Part shown: positions 27,292 through 36,500 of the stretch, piece by piece
How the letters are laid out: each line of letters starts with the position of its first letter
How positions within the stretch are numbered: the stretch's first letter is position 1
Origin: Phycisphaerae bacterium
GTDB lineage: Bacteria; Planctomycetota; Phycisphaerae; SM23-33
DNA: 64,000 nt
Direction: 5' to 3'
Assembly (NCBI GenBank): GCA_030745875.1
Contig: JASLNT010000011.1
Coordinates: 1 to 64,000, forward strand
Made by a program: the position numbers and the translations under genes
The notes under the pieces: model-generated
The model's input: the letters and a program-made list of their open reading frames with translations, nothing else
Database searches by the model: none
What the model was told of the DNA's origin: nothing

Positions 27292-27987
27292 GTGAATGCA
27301 TCCTTCAAAAAATGCGCGTGTGTGCTCGTTCTGGGTCTCGTTTCTGCAGCGGTCCTCTCCGGCTGCTCGGTTATCGATTCGTTCAAACCCGAGGTGATCC
27401 GGATTGGCGCCGGCGAGATCACGATCAAGGGTTGGATCGATTCGAAGAAATCGGAGTTCTGCGTGAAGATCGAACTAAGGAAGCACGCCCAAACGGTAAC
27501 CCTTCACAGCCTGAACGTTGTGCGGGCCGACGGAACGAAACTGGCGCCCCACCGCTGGAAAGACCAGACGCCTCGCCGGGCGGCTCCGAGATTTTCTCTG
27601 GGGTTCGGAATCCCCATCGGCGGAGGCGGCGGGCATCACCCCCATGGCGGACACGGAGGTCATGGCGGAGTGCTGGCGCCGGGCGTCTCCGTTCCGCTGG
27701 GCGAGGATAACTCCGGGCGGAGAATTACAAGGGTCACCGCCTGCTGGAAACTTGCGTCGTTAAAGGGCGCCGACGTTTCAAAGTGCGACTTGGAGGTGAA
27801 CCTCGCCCGAATGGCGCGCGACAAGATCAGTCTGACGACGTTGGCGTTGGCGATGAGTCACCACCAGGATGAAAAGAAGAAGGACGACCCGCCTCCCGAC
27901 GAAAACAAGCAAACAGCGAAGGACCTGATCAGCGAGATCGATTTCACGCAGAAGGGTCCGGTGAAAACAAAGAGCCTCGACGTGTAA
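27292..27987 (+). CDS. Lipoprotein with a His/Gly-rich loop, function unknown
   Basis: This is a lipoprotein of 231 residues starting at GTG with GGGAGA upstream. The lipobox is VLSGCS. Residues 100-125 contain GGGGGHHPHGGHGGHGG, a low-complexity His/Gly-rich loop that could bind metal ions. The flanks look beta-rich (GEITIKGWIDSKKSEFCVKI; ITRVTACWKLASL). The C-terminus ends in KSLDV. I do not recognise the family. It lies 18 bp before the next gene, whose product also ends in LDV. Confidence 0.65.
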   Translation: MNASFKKCACVLVLGLVSAAVLSGCSVIDSFKPEVIRIGAGEITIKGWIDSKKSEFCVKIELRKHAQTVTLHSLNVVRADGTKLAPHRWKDQTPRRAAPRFSLGFGIPIGGGGGHHPHGGHGGHGGVLAPGVSVPLGEDNSGRRITRVTACWKLASLKGADVSKCDLEVNLARMARDKISLTTLALAMSHHQDEKKKDDPPPDENKQTAKDLISEIDFTQKGPVKTKSLDV

Positions 27988-28005
27988 GGCGAGAGGAAGT
28001 TTCCC

Positions 28006-29478
28006 ATGAAAACTCCTGGAATAAAATTGTTGATGGCGGCGGCGTGTGTGGTGATCGTATCGGCTCCGTTTAACGCCCTCGCCAAAGACGGCGTGGTTGT
28101 TGTAGGCGAGGGGCATTCCCGCTCGAACTCATTCAGTACGACTCCGTTCGAGAGCAAGCCCACGGTCGAATCGAAAGACCCTTCCATCGCCTCAGTCAGT
28201 TGGAAAGGCGAGGAAAGCGGTTCCATGGTCATCACCGGGGTCAAGGAGGGAACAACCAGGGTCAGGATCAGAGGCAAGATCCGCGTAACTGAGATAGGAC
28301 CTGGCGCAAAGAAGATCCTTACGGTCAAACCGTACTCCAGGATCATTACGGTAAAGGTGGTCAAATCGGACAGGTACACGAAGGTGGCGGTGATTTTCGT
28401 CAAACAGAAAATGTCGATCAAGTTCCCCAACAGATACAGAAAATCCACCCCCGTCAAAAACTCCAACCGCCGCGTAGTAACGGTGACCTCACAGACCCGC
28501 ACGCGAGTAACCATACGCGGCGTGAGGGTCGGAAAGTCGCGATTAACGTTTCTACTGGAAGTGAAGCTCAAGAGCGGTAAGAAGAAGAAAGTCCCCGCCA
28601 ACATCCTCGTAAAAGTGATCGATGGGAAGCCCCCAAAAGGCAAGGAGCACGTGAGCATCGGCTGGGACGACATGCTCATTCTTAGCGTTCCGGACGCGAA
28701 GGGCAAACGGAAGATAGTGAAACCGAAGAAGGAAGAGGACAAGAAAGTCAGCATGCTCGAGGATTGGCCCGCGCAGGATGGCGTGTACTGTTCTTTCAAG
28801 GCCTCGGGGCTGAATTACGGAGCCATCGGTGATCTGACTATAGAAAACAGCACTGACAAACCGGTGACGGTGACCGTCCCGCCGGGTCTGCTGCTGGACA
28901 GCGACGACCCGAAGATTCAGGACCTGTACGTAGCGGACGTGCCCACGGAAAAACCTTGCGCCGGAGCCGGGCAAATCGGCAAGCCGATCACAATCTCCCC
29001 CTACGCGGCCCTGGCGATAAAAGACATACCGGGATTCTGCCCGGACGGGGAGAAGGACGCCCCCGCCGCCGAAACCGAAGGCCAGAGCGTCTACACCGCC
29101 TGCAAACCGGACGATAAATCCGGGCCGCTGCTGGAGGCGATAGCGGCGGTCAAGAAAATGGATGTCGGAGCTCTCAAACTTGACGTATTCGGCGAGAAGA
29201 AGGCCCGCGCCATGATCTGCCAGGGCGCACTTTGGCGGATCGACAGCCGGATAGACGAAGCGCCGGACAACGAATTCACCAGCGAGAAACTCAAGGCTCG
29301 ATTCTTCGAAGCCTTCTCGACGTCCGCCAAGGCCGCCCTCGACAAGATGCCCCCGAAGAAGCGGGAGCAAGCCGAAACTGTCGTAAAGGACGACATCAAG
29401 AAACTCGTAGCCGCCGCAGATTTCGTCACCAAGAAACACGCACCGAAAGTTTCGATCAAGGAGGCGCTGGACGTCTAA
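28006..29478 (+). CDS. Exported protein with two Ig-like (Big_2 / pilus-N-type) repeats
   Basis: This is a 490-residue exported protein with a clear signal peptide ending near FNALAKD. Residues 45-85 (DPSIASVSWKGEE, then ITGVKEGTTRVRIRG) look like a Big_2 or pilus-assembly-N Ig-like unit. A second weaker unit follows at about 145-205 (RVVTVTSQTRTRVTIRGVR). The C-terminal 200 residues have paired Cys residues and end KEALDV. I do not recognise that part. It is probably cotranscribed with the His/Gly lipoprotein. Confidence 0.62.
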   Translation: MKTPGIKLLMAAACVVIVSAPFNALAKDGVVVVGEGHSRSNSFSTTPFESKPTVESKDPSIASVSWKGEESGSMVITGVKEGTTRVRIRGKIRVTEIGPGAKKILTVKPYSRIITVKVVKSDRYTKVAVIFVKQKMSIKFPNRYRKSTPVKNSNRRVVTVTSQTRTRVTIRGVRVGKSRLTFLLEVKLKSGKKKKVPANILVKVIDGKPPKGKEHVSIGWDDMLILSVPDAKGKRKIVKPKKEEDKKVSMLEDWPAQDGVYCSFKASGLNYGAIGDLTIENSTDKPVTVTVPPGLLLDSDDPKIQDLYVADVPTEKPCAGAGQIGKPITISPYAALAIKDIPGFCPDGEKDAPAAETEGQSVYTACKPDDKSGPLLEAIAAVKKMDVGALKLDVFGEKKARAMICQGALWRIDSRIDEAPDNEFTSEKLKARFFEAFSTSAKAALDKMPPKKREQAETVVKDDIKKLVAAADFVTKKHAPKVSIKEALDV

Positions 29479-29571
29479 CGCCAATTCCAGTGAAAACGAG
29501 CCTGGTATCCGTTACGATGCAAGCCATCTGAGAGTCTATTGGTTTTCAACCACGGATAGTGAGGCTGCACG

Positions 29572-30984
29572 ATGAAGCGACGTGATTTCTTGAGGGCGGC
29601 GGGGTTTTCTGCGTTTGCATTGGGGCTGGGCGGTAAGCTCCCAGCACGGTCGACAGGCGACAAGCCCAATATCGTTTACATGATGCTCGACGAGATCGGA
29701 TACTTCGAGCTTTCGTGCATGGGGAACAAGATTCTCAAGACGCCCAACTTCGATAGGATCGCGGCTGAGGGAATGCGATTCACGCAATGCCTTGCCGGCG
29801 GGCCGGTATGCGGGCCTACGCGGTGCGTGCTGCTTACGGGCAAACATATGGGCCACTGCGAGATGCGAACAAACGGCGGCGGATCTCCGATCACTAAAGA
29901 TGAATTCACGCTGGGGCAAATGTTCAAGTCGGCTGGCTACGCGACCGGGGGCTTTGGCAAATGGGGCATCGGCGACGCGGGCACGACCGGGGCGCCCGAA
30001 CTTCATGGTTTCGACATCTTCTACGGGTACTATCACCAGGTGCACGCACACACCTATTATCCGAGGTACCTGCTGCGTAATGGAAAACGCGAGATGCTGC
30101 CCGGGAATACGGGCGACTACCACAAGGGCAAGACATTCTCCCAGCAACTCATCCACGACGAAGCGAAAAAGTTCATTCGTCAGAACAAGGATAAACCGTT
30201 CTTCTGCTATCTGCCCTACGTACTCCCTCACGGGCTATGGGGTATGCCCGAAGACGATCCGTCATGGCTGATGTACAAGGATATGAAACTGGGCGGGAAG
30301 GGACAACGTCGCCCCAGCGACCCGAACATGTATGCGGCGATGATTCACATGGACGACCGCTACATGGGCGAGATCATGAAGCTGCTGAAGGAGTTGAAGC
30401 TCGACGACAACACGATTATCGTCTTCAGCGGCGACAACGGAGGGCAGGCGTATTTCAGAGACGCCGAGCATCCGCGCGGCGTGTTTGAACCGAACTCGAC
30501 GGTTTTCCGCGGAGGGAAAGGGAGCCTGCTGGAAGGCGGGCTGCGAGTTCCGTATTTTGCAAGGTGGCCCGGTAAGATCAAGGCGAAATCCGTAACCGAT
30601 CACTTGTGCTATTTCACCGACGTGATGCCGACGCTGGCTGAGGCGAGCGGAGCGAAAACGCCGGATGATATCGACGGAATTTCCTTCCTGCCGACGCTGT
30701 TGGGCAAGAGCGGGCAGAAGCAGCATGATTTCCTTTATTGGGAGTATGCGGGGCAGGTGGCGGTGCGGAAGGGCAAGTGGAAGGCGTATATGTCGAGGAG
30801 ACAGCCGTGGCGGTTGTTCGATCTTGACAAGGATACGCTGGAGAAACACGATCTGGCGAAAAAGCACCCGGACATATTGAAGGAAATGACAGACTTCGCC
30901 AAGTCCGCCCACATCCCAGCCAAAGGCGGCGGCTGGATCGATCAGAGCCAAAGATTCGACGGTCACAAGAAGGCGAAGAGATAA
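29572..30984 (+). CDS. Secreted sulfatase
   Basis: This is a 470-residue sulfatase. The N-terminus KRRDFLRAAGFSAFALGLGG is Tat-like. NIVYMMLDEIGYFELSCMG carries a DE instead of the usual DD at the metal site. The maturation motif is CGPTRCVLLTGKHMG (Cys80). GKWGIGDAG, IVFSGDNGGQ and FRGGKGSLLEGGLRVPYF follow. It shows more local similarity to the minus-strand sulfatase at 4317-5753 (GKHMGH, HQVHAH, FCYLPYVLPHG) than to the other two. Confidence 0.92.
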   Translation: MKRRDFLRAAGFSAFALGLGGKLPARSTGDKPNIVYMMLDEIGYFELSCMGNKILKTPNFDRIAAEGMRFTQCLAGGPVCGPTRCVLLTGKHMGHCEMRTNGGGSPITKDEFTLGQMFKSAGYATGGFGKWGIGDAGTTGAPELHGFDIFYGYYHQVHAHTYYPRYLLRNGKREMLPGNTGDYHKGKTFSQQLIHDEAKKFIRQNKDKPFFCYLPYVLPHGLWGMPEDDPSWLMYKDMKLGGKGQRRPSDPNMYAAMIHMDDRYMGEIMKLLKELKLDDNTIIVFSGDNGGQAYFRDAEHPRGVFEPNSTVFRGGKGSLLEGGLRVPYFARWPGKIKAKSVTDHLCYFTDVMPTLAEASGAKTPDDIDGISFLPTLLGKSGQKQHDFLYWEYAGQVAVRKGKWKAYMSRRQPWRLFDLDKDTLEKHDLAKKHPDILKEMTDFAKSAHIPAKGGGWIDQSQRFDGHKKAKR

Positions 30985-31028
30985 TTAACGGCGAACAAGA
31001 AAAGCATCGCTCCGCGACAAGGCGACAA

Positions 31029-31045
31029 TCCCGATTGCGTCGGGA
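31029..31045. terminator. Weak hairpin between convergent genes
   Basis: TCCCGA-ttgcg-TCGGGA forms a perfect six-base stem between the sulfatase at 29572-30984 and carA. There is no U-tract on either strand, so it is at best a weak terminator. Confidence 0.3.
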
Positions 31046-31095
31046 CCAGGCGGACGCACCGTCCTGCCGCTAAACGAGGCGGGGCGAACGGTGTG

Positions 31096-32292
31096 CTAGA
31101 ACTGGGCTTTCGCCAGCTTCTCCTGGGCTGCGTGCATCTGTTCGGCGCTTGGGGCGGTTCCGGTTTCCATCATGTCGCGGAAGCAGTCGAACAGGTATGT
31201 CGCATCGTGCGGACCGGGGGCGGCTTCGGGGTGATACTGAACGCTGAAGATCGCGTTGTCCGGATGCGTGAAACCCTCCACCGTCTCATCGTTCAGATTC
31301 GTGTGGGTCACCTGGGCTCCGGTGGCGCGAAGAGATGCGTCATCCACTGCAAAACCGTGATTCTGGCTGGTGATCTCGACTTTGCCGGTGGCTTCATTTC
31401 GCACGGGCTGATTGATTCCGCGGTGTCCGAACTTCAGTTTGTACGTTTCGGCTCCGAGAGCGAGCGACAGCATCTGATGCCCGAGGCATATCCCGAAGAT
31501 CGGGACCTTGCCCACCAGGGCCTTGAGTGTTTCGATCGTGTATGTGACGGCCGCCGGATCGCCAGGTCCGTTGGACACGAACACACCGTCCGGCTTGGAG
31601 GCGAGAATCTCATCGGCGGGCGTAGCAGCCGATACGACGCGAACCTTACACCCGCACTCGACAAGGTTCCGCAGAATGTTGATCTTGGCTCCGCAGTCGA
31701 TGGCGACCACGTTGAACACCTTCTGGCCGTGCTCGCGAGCGCCCTGTGCAAACTCGCTGACATAACCGTCCGGCCAGTCGTAGGCTTCTGCGGGCGTGAC
31801 GCTTGCGACCATATCCCTTCCCGCCATGGACCCGAACGCCTTGGCGCGATCGACGAGTTCGGCGTCGCTGACGTCGTCAGTGCTCATCACACCGCCCACT
31901 GCGCCGGTCAACCGAATGTGTCTGGTGATCGCGCGCGTGTCCACGTCGGAAATCCCCATGACACCCTCGCCCGCAAAGTAGTCTTCCAACGATTTTTCCG
32001 ATCGGAAGTTGCTGACTATCGGCGAGAGTTCCTTGATCACAAAACCGCGGACCTGAATCCTGCGATCGTAGCTTTCGATATCTTCAACGTTAATGCCTGT
32101 GTTGCCCACCAGCGGGTAGGTCATGGTGACAATCTGCCCGGCGTACGAGGGGTCGGTGAGCACTTCCTGGTATCCGGTCATCCCGGTGTTGAACACGACC
32201 TCGCCGTCAGTTGAACCTTCGGCGCCGAATGCTCTTCCGGTGAAAACCAGTCCGTCGGCAAGTGCGAGTCTGCATGTTTTTGGGGTGGACAT
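31096..32292 (-). CDS. carA: Carbamoyl-phosphate synthase small subunit
   Basis: This is the glutaminase subunit of carbamoyl-phosphate synthase, 398 residues. Recognisable blocks are FNTGMTGYQEVLTDPSYAGQI, VGNTGINVEDIES, GISDVDTRAITRHIR and the amidotransferase GICLGHQMLSLALG (nucleophile Cys), with YHPEA at the His/Glu site. It provides ammonia for pyrimidine and arginine synthesis. No carB is next to it. The ATG at 32292 has GAGG eight bases upstream and is preferred over one four codons earlier. Confidence 0.96.
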   Translation of the reverse strand: MSTPKTCRLALADGLVFTGRAFGAEGSTDGEVVFNTGMTGYQEVLTDPSYAGQIVTMTYPLVGNTGINVEDIESYDRRIQVRGFVIKELSPIVSNFRSEKSLEDYFAGEGVMGISDVDTRAITRHIRLTGAVGGVMSTDDVSDAELVDRAKAFGSMAGRDMVASVTPAEAYDWPDGYVSEFAQGAREHGQKVFNVVAIDCGAKINILRNLVECGCKVRVVSAATPADEILASKPDGVFVSNGPGDPAAVTYTIETLKALVGKVPIFGICLGHQMLSLALGAETYKLKFGHRGINQPVRNEATGKVEITSQNHGFAVDDASLRATGAQVTHTNLNDETVEGFTHPDNAIFSVQYHPEAAPGPHDATYLFDCFRDMMETGTAPSAEQMHAAQEKLAKAQF

Positions 32293-32381
32293 CAATGGCC
32301 TCAAACGTTTCTAAACAATCGTTTCCGATAACTCCGTCTCAATTGGCGGCGAGTATATCACAGCGCCTCGTCGCCCGCCAA

Positions 32382-32609
32382 CTACTTCAGCGCGCAGCAT
32401 TTCTTATACTTCTTGCCCGATCCGCACGGACACGGATCGTTGCGTCCGGGCGTATCTTCAGCCTTTATTGGCTCGACAGGCGGAGTATTGTCCAACAGCT
32501 CCTGTTCGGCGTCGATCTCGTCGGTGGTTAAACTCCTGCGGGACCATTCATTACGTTTCTTATCTTTTTCGAGCCTGGTTCTGCGCTCGCCGATCTTGTC
32601 TCTAGCCAT
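32382..32609 (-). CDS. Mini SEC-C zinc-motif protein
   Basis: This is a 75-residue, highly charged protein whose C-terminus [18 protein letters not shown] is a SEC-C zinc motif, nearly the same as the end of SecA encoded just upstream (21 bp apart). Residues 1-50 are polar with coiled-coil character. In SecA this motif binds SecB, ribosomes or phospholipid. It could be a partial duplicate of the secA 3' end. Confidence 0.7.
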   Translation of the reverse strand: MARDKIGERRTRLEKDKKRNEWSRRSLTTDEIDAEQELLDNTPPVEPIKAEDTPGRNDPCPCGSGKKYKKCCALK

Positions 32610-32630
32610 TCTCGCGGGTCCTTCTTCGTG

Positions 32631-35600
32631 TCAATTCTGTCCGCAGCACTTCTTGTATTTCTTGCCCGAGCCGCACGGGCACGGATCGTTGCGTCCGACT
32701 TTGGGCACATCTCTTGTAATCGTCACCGGGCGGGCGTGGGTGCTCTGGGCGGCCTGGGGGTCCATTCCCTGTGTCAGGTGATCGTACCCGCTCAACTGCT
32801 CGTGCACCGTGTCGGAGATGTCGTAAACGCTGGATATCTGCTCCTGACCGGCCGACAGGCTGACCTTGAAGATCATGTCGGTCACCTTGTCCTGCACGCC
32901 GGAGAGCATCTCGCGGAACTGCCGGGCCCCTTCGCGTTTGTAAACCACGCGCGGGTCCTGCTCTGCGAAACTCCTGAGACCCACTCCGCCCTTCAGGTGG
33001 TCCATGTTCAGCAGGTGGTCTTTCCACGACTGATCGTATATCTGGAGCAGAACGTAGCGCTCCAGTTCGGTCATTTCGCGTCGGAGGAATTTGCGCCCGA
33101 CTTCCCTGAGGCGCCCGGCGATATCACCGTTGAAATCGCCTTCGCTAAGTTCCGTGTCGAAACGAGACTTGGCGAACTCGATCGCGCCTGACACGTCTGG
33201 CTCACTGCCCAGCGCACTACGAACGCACTCGTCAATCCGCTTGTCATCCGACCACTTTTGCGACAACTCCACGAGGCGGTCGTATATATCCGATATTTTC
33301 GCGCCCTGGAATTCTTCGGGCTCCATATCTGCGTCGTACTTGTGATTGGCCCATTCAACAAGCTGTGCGACGGCGTATACATTGTCCGGACCGGATCGCC
33401 CGACGGTCATTTCGATTGCATAATCAGCGGGATACTCAATCTCGCGCCGTCTGTACAGATCGGCGACCTTAGCGAGAATCACGTCCCTCACGTTCTGGTG
33501 CGAGGCTCCGGGCCCGCCGAGATCATCGCCTGTCAGTTCGATACCGAATTTGCCCCACACCCACGCCGCAACCGACCGAATCGGGAAATCGACGTTCAGG
33601 TAAGTTGACACGGGCGTCAGATCCAATTCGTCAATGCGAATGGCCGCCGCTTCGTTAAGCTGCAGGTCCACTTCCTCCGGGCTCATCTTGCGAAGCTGGT
33701 TCTGGGAGATATTCACGCCGAAGCGACTCATCGCCCAACTTGACAGTCCCTTTAGATCCCACTGGTTTTGCGGGATATCGTCGTCCATGTACTCGCCAAG
33801 CGTTATCGCAATGGTGCCTGCGGCTTCGTCCTTGGCGCGGGATTTGAGCGAGCGAATCAGATCCTTCAGATCGTCAGGACCATGGGCTTTGATCTGGTCC
33901 GGCCGCACGGGCAACTGCAGATTCTTCTGGGCCCATTCTGCGATGCAGCGGGGGCGGTAGTCCTGATCGAGGTAATCGGCGACCGCGGCGTCGACGGCTT
34001 CTTCGATCATCCCGCCGACAAGATCCTCCAATTGGCGTCCTTCGAGCACCTTCTGGCGGTCGGAGTAGAAGCGATGCCGCTGGTGGTCCATCACCTCGTC
34101 ATATTCCAGGAGACTTTTGCGAGTCTCGAAGTTTCGTTCTTCGACCTTCTTCTGGGCGCGGGCGATACCGTTCGAGACCCGCTTGTTCTCGATGGCTACA
34201 TCGCCCTGCAATCCAAGGAAGCCCAGTATTTTAAGGGTCCATTCGCCCGCGAAGATCGCCAGCAACTCATCGCGAATCGACAGGAAGAATCTGCTGGAGC
34301 CCGGGTCGCCCTGCCGTCCGGCCCGGCCTCGCAACTGGTTGTCGATACGCCTGGCTTCGTGGCGTTCGGTGCCTACTATGTGCAGACCGCACGGAACTTT
34401 CTTGCGACATTCATTCCGCCCGCGGGCCGGGAAGGCCGAATCGAGTTGCGGTTTGAAGCACTTCTTGCAGCTCGAATCAGTCTGGTACTGTCCGCAGTTG
34501 ATACAGCACTTGTTCACGCCAGCCGGATACAGCGGGTCAGGCTCGAGGCCCATCGCCCTGACATCCTGGTCGGAAGGGACCTTGCACTTTTCGTAAACAA
34601 CGCCCGGACCGAGTTTGATGTCAGTTCCGCGACCGGCCATGTTGGTGGCGATGGTCACCGTCCCGACCATCTTCTTCGAGCCCTTCTTCAGCGGTCGTTG
34701 CAAACCGGCGAGTTTTACGATCTCGCCTTCCCTGTCGGCGTCGTTCACGCGTCCGTTCAGCACCTGGTGGTCCGTACCATATGTGCGGAGGAGCATTTCC
34801 GAGAGGCGCTCGGACTTTTCGATACTCGTTGTGCCCACCAGGATTGGTCGACCAGCCGATGATTCGGCGTGTATTTCTTCGACCAGCGCCCGAAGTTTTG
34901 CTTCTTCGTCGGCGTAGATGCGATCGTCATGATCCATCCGGTTCACCGGGCGGTGAGTCGGAACGCACACTACGTCCAGCCCGTATATCTTTACGAACTC
35001 CGGAGCCTCCGTGATCGCCGTACCGGTCATGCCCGCGAGTTTCTTATACAGCTTGAAGAAATTCTGGAGCGTAATCGTTGCCAGCGTCTGGTTCTCTTCC
35101 TTCACCTGAACGCGTTCTTTGGCGCAAACCGCCTGGTGCAGACCGTCAGACCATTCCCGCCCTTCCATCAGTCGTCCGGTGAATTCATCAACGATAACGA
35201 CCTCACCGTTCTGGACCACGTAATCCTTGTCGCGTTCGTACACAAGGTGCGCCCTTAAGGCCTGCTCCATGAGGTGAGGCCATTCCATGTTCGCACCGAC
35301 GTAGAAACTTCCCACCCCCGCGATGTCCTGGGCGACACCTGTGCCCTCGTGAGTCATGTGGGCTGATTTGCGGTCTTTCTCAACCTCGTAAAGCTGCACT
35401 TCGCCGTCGAGTGCGGCTTGGGCCTGGTCGTGTTTGGTCTGAAGCGCCTGAACCTTTTGGGCGATCTCATCGGCGGCGGGGCCTTTGGCTTTGCCTTGCT
35501 CGCCGAGCATGGCTTTGAGTTCGCGATCGCGCGAGTCTACAGCCCGTTTGGCCTGGTCCCAGGAGCGATTTCTTTTGATCAGTTCACGAGCGACGGAGTC

Positions 35601-36332
35601 GGCTTTGCTGTATCGGGCGGTTTCTCCGTATGCGGGTCCGGAGATAATAAGCGGAGTACGGGCCTCGTCGATCAGGATGCTGTCGACTTCATCGATAATC
35701 GCGAAATCCAGGGGACCCTGGGCCTGGCGATCGACCGACGTTTTCATGTTGTCGCGCAAATAATCGAAGCCAAACTCGCTGTTCGTACCGTAGGTGACAT
35801 CGCACGCGTAGTTCTCTTTTCGCTCGTCGGGCTCCATTCCGACGGTGATATATCCAACCGTAACGCCCAGCAGTTCCAATATGGGTTTGGCGAATTCGGC
35901 GCCGATGCGGACAAGGTAATCGTTGGTCGTGATAACGTGAGTGTGCAGGCCTTCCAGAGCAGCCATATATATCGCCGGATAGCACGCGATAGTCTTGCCT
36001 TCTCCGGTGGCTTCTTCGGCGATTGAACCTTCGTCAAGCACCATGCCCGCAACAAGTTGTACATCAAACTGCCGGTGGTCCCTGGCCCGTCGCGAAGCCT
36101 CCCGTATCAGCGCGAACGCCTCGGGTTTAACCTGTTCTCTTCGCTCGCCCTCTGACAGTCGGCGGCGAATGTCCATGCTGCGATCGAGCAGCCCCTGGTC
36201 CGAAAGTGCGCGGATTTCGGGTTCAAGCGGGTTTATCTTCGTTACGACAAACTCCAACCGCGAACGGATCAGGCGCTCGTTGCGCGTTCCGCCGATAAGC
36301 TTCAAAAACGTTCTGCCTACTGCTTTGAGCAT
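32631..36332 (-). CDS. secA: SecA, enlarged preprotein translocase ATPase
   Basis: This is the SecA motor, 1233 residues against about 900 in most bacteria. Recognisable parts are [18 protein letters not shown] (Walker A), [39 protein letters not shown] (DEVD box), [39 protein letters not shown] and the terminal SEC-C motif. Two additions explain the size: a Cys-rich insert in the second nucleotide-binding domain and five repeat-like units before the scaffold helix. The downstream mini SEC-C gene follows after 21 bp. Confidence 0.95.
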   Translation of the reverse strand: MLKAVGRTFLKLIGGTRNERLIRSRLEFVVTKINPLEPEIRALSDQGLLDRSMDIRRRLSEGERREQVKPEAFALIREASRRARDHRQFDVQLVAGMVLDEGSIAEEATGEGKTIACYPAIYMAALEGLHTHVITTNDYLVRIGAEFAKPILELLGVTVGYITVGMEPDERKENYACDVTYGTNSEFGFDYLRDNMKTSVDRQAQGPLDFAIIDEVDSILIDEARTPLIISGPAYGETARYSKADSVARELIKRNRSWDQAKRAVDSRDRELKAMLGEQGKAKGPAADEIAQKVQALQTKHDQAQAALDGEVQLYEVEKDRKSAHMTHEGTGVAQDIAGVGSFYVGANMEWPHLMEQALRAHLVYERDKDYVVQNGEVVIVDEFTGRLMEGREWSDGLHQAVCAKERVQVKEENQTLATITLQNFFKLYKKLAGMTGTAITEAPEFVKIYGLDVVCVPTHRPVNRMDHDDRIYADEEAKLRALVEEIHAESSAGRPILVGTTSIEKSERLSEMLLRTYGTDHQVLNGRVNDADREGEIVKLAGLQRPLKKGSKKMVGTVTIATNMAGRGTDIKLGPGVVYEKCKVPSDQDVRAMGLEPDPLYPAGVNKCCINCGQYQTDSSCKKCFKPQLDSAFPARGRNECRKKVPCGLHIVGTERHEARRIDNQLRGRAGRQGDPGSSRFFLSIRDELLAIFAGEWTLKILGFLGLQGDVAIENKRVSNGIARAQKKVEERNFETRKSLLEYDEVMDHQRHRFYSDRQKVLEGRQLEDLVGGMIEEAVDAAVADYLDQDYRPRCIAEWAQKNLQLPVRPDQIKAHGPDDLKDLIRSLKSRAKDEAAGTIAITLGEYMDDDIPQNQWDLKGLSSWAMSRFGVNISQNQLRKMSPEEVDLQLNEAAAIRIDELDLTPVSTYLNVDFPIRSVAAWVWGKFGIELTGDDLGGPGASHQNVRDVILAKVADLYRRREIEYPADYAIEMTVGRSGPDNVYAVAQLVEWANHKYDADMEPEEFQGAKISDIYDRLVELSQKWSDDKRIDECVRSALGSEPDVSGAIEFAKSRFDTELSEGDFNGDIAGRLREVGRKFLRREMTELERYVLLQIYDQSWKDHLLNMDHLKGGVGLRSFAEQDPRVVYKREGARQFREMLSGVQDKVTDMIFKVSLSAGQEQISSVYDISDTVHEQLSGYDHLTQGMDPQAAQSTHARPVTITRDVPKVGRNDPCPCGSGKKYKKCCGQN
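33060..33955 (-). other. Five tandem repeat-like units in the SecA C-terminal region
   Basis: Units of about 50-65 residues begin with a W/F-containing helix: [55 protein letters not shown] and [14 protein letters not shown]. Each is followed by a polar helix. This region replaces the single helical-wing segment of standard SecA. Confidence 0.6.
34384..34597 (-). other. Cys-rich insert within SecA
   Basis: About 70 residues lie between GRGTDIKLG and [10 protein letters not shown]. They contain eight Cys residues in the pattern C, CCxxC, CxxC and CxxxxxC. This is a probable zinc-binding insert that ordinary SecA lacks. The last Cys replaces the first of the two Gly residues usually found before LH. 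Confidence 0.7.
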
Positions 36333-36500
36333 GAAAAACCTTGAAATTACGTATCGTGGGGCCGCGATTATCGCATACGACCGCCCGTCGCGTCAAGCGG
36401 CGTCCGATGTGCTTTGCTGCTGCCAACGACCCCGAGGACCGATATAATACTCTACGAGACATACAACTACTGAAATTGAACGTTGAATAAGGGAAGCATC

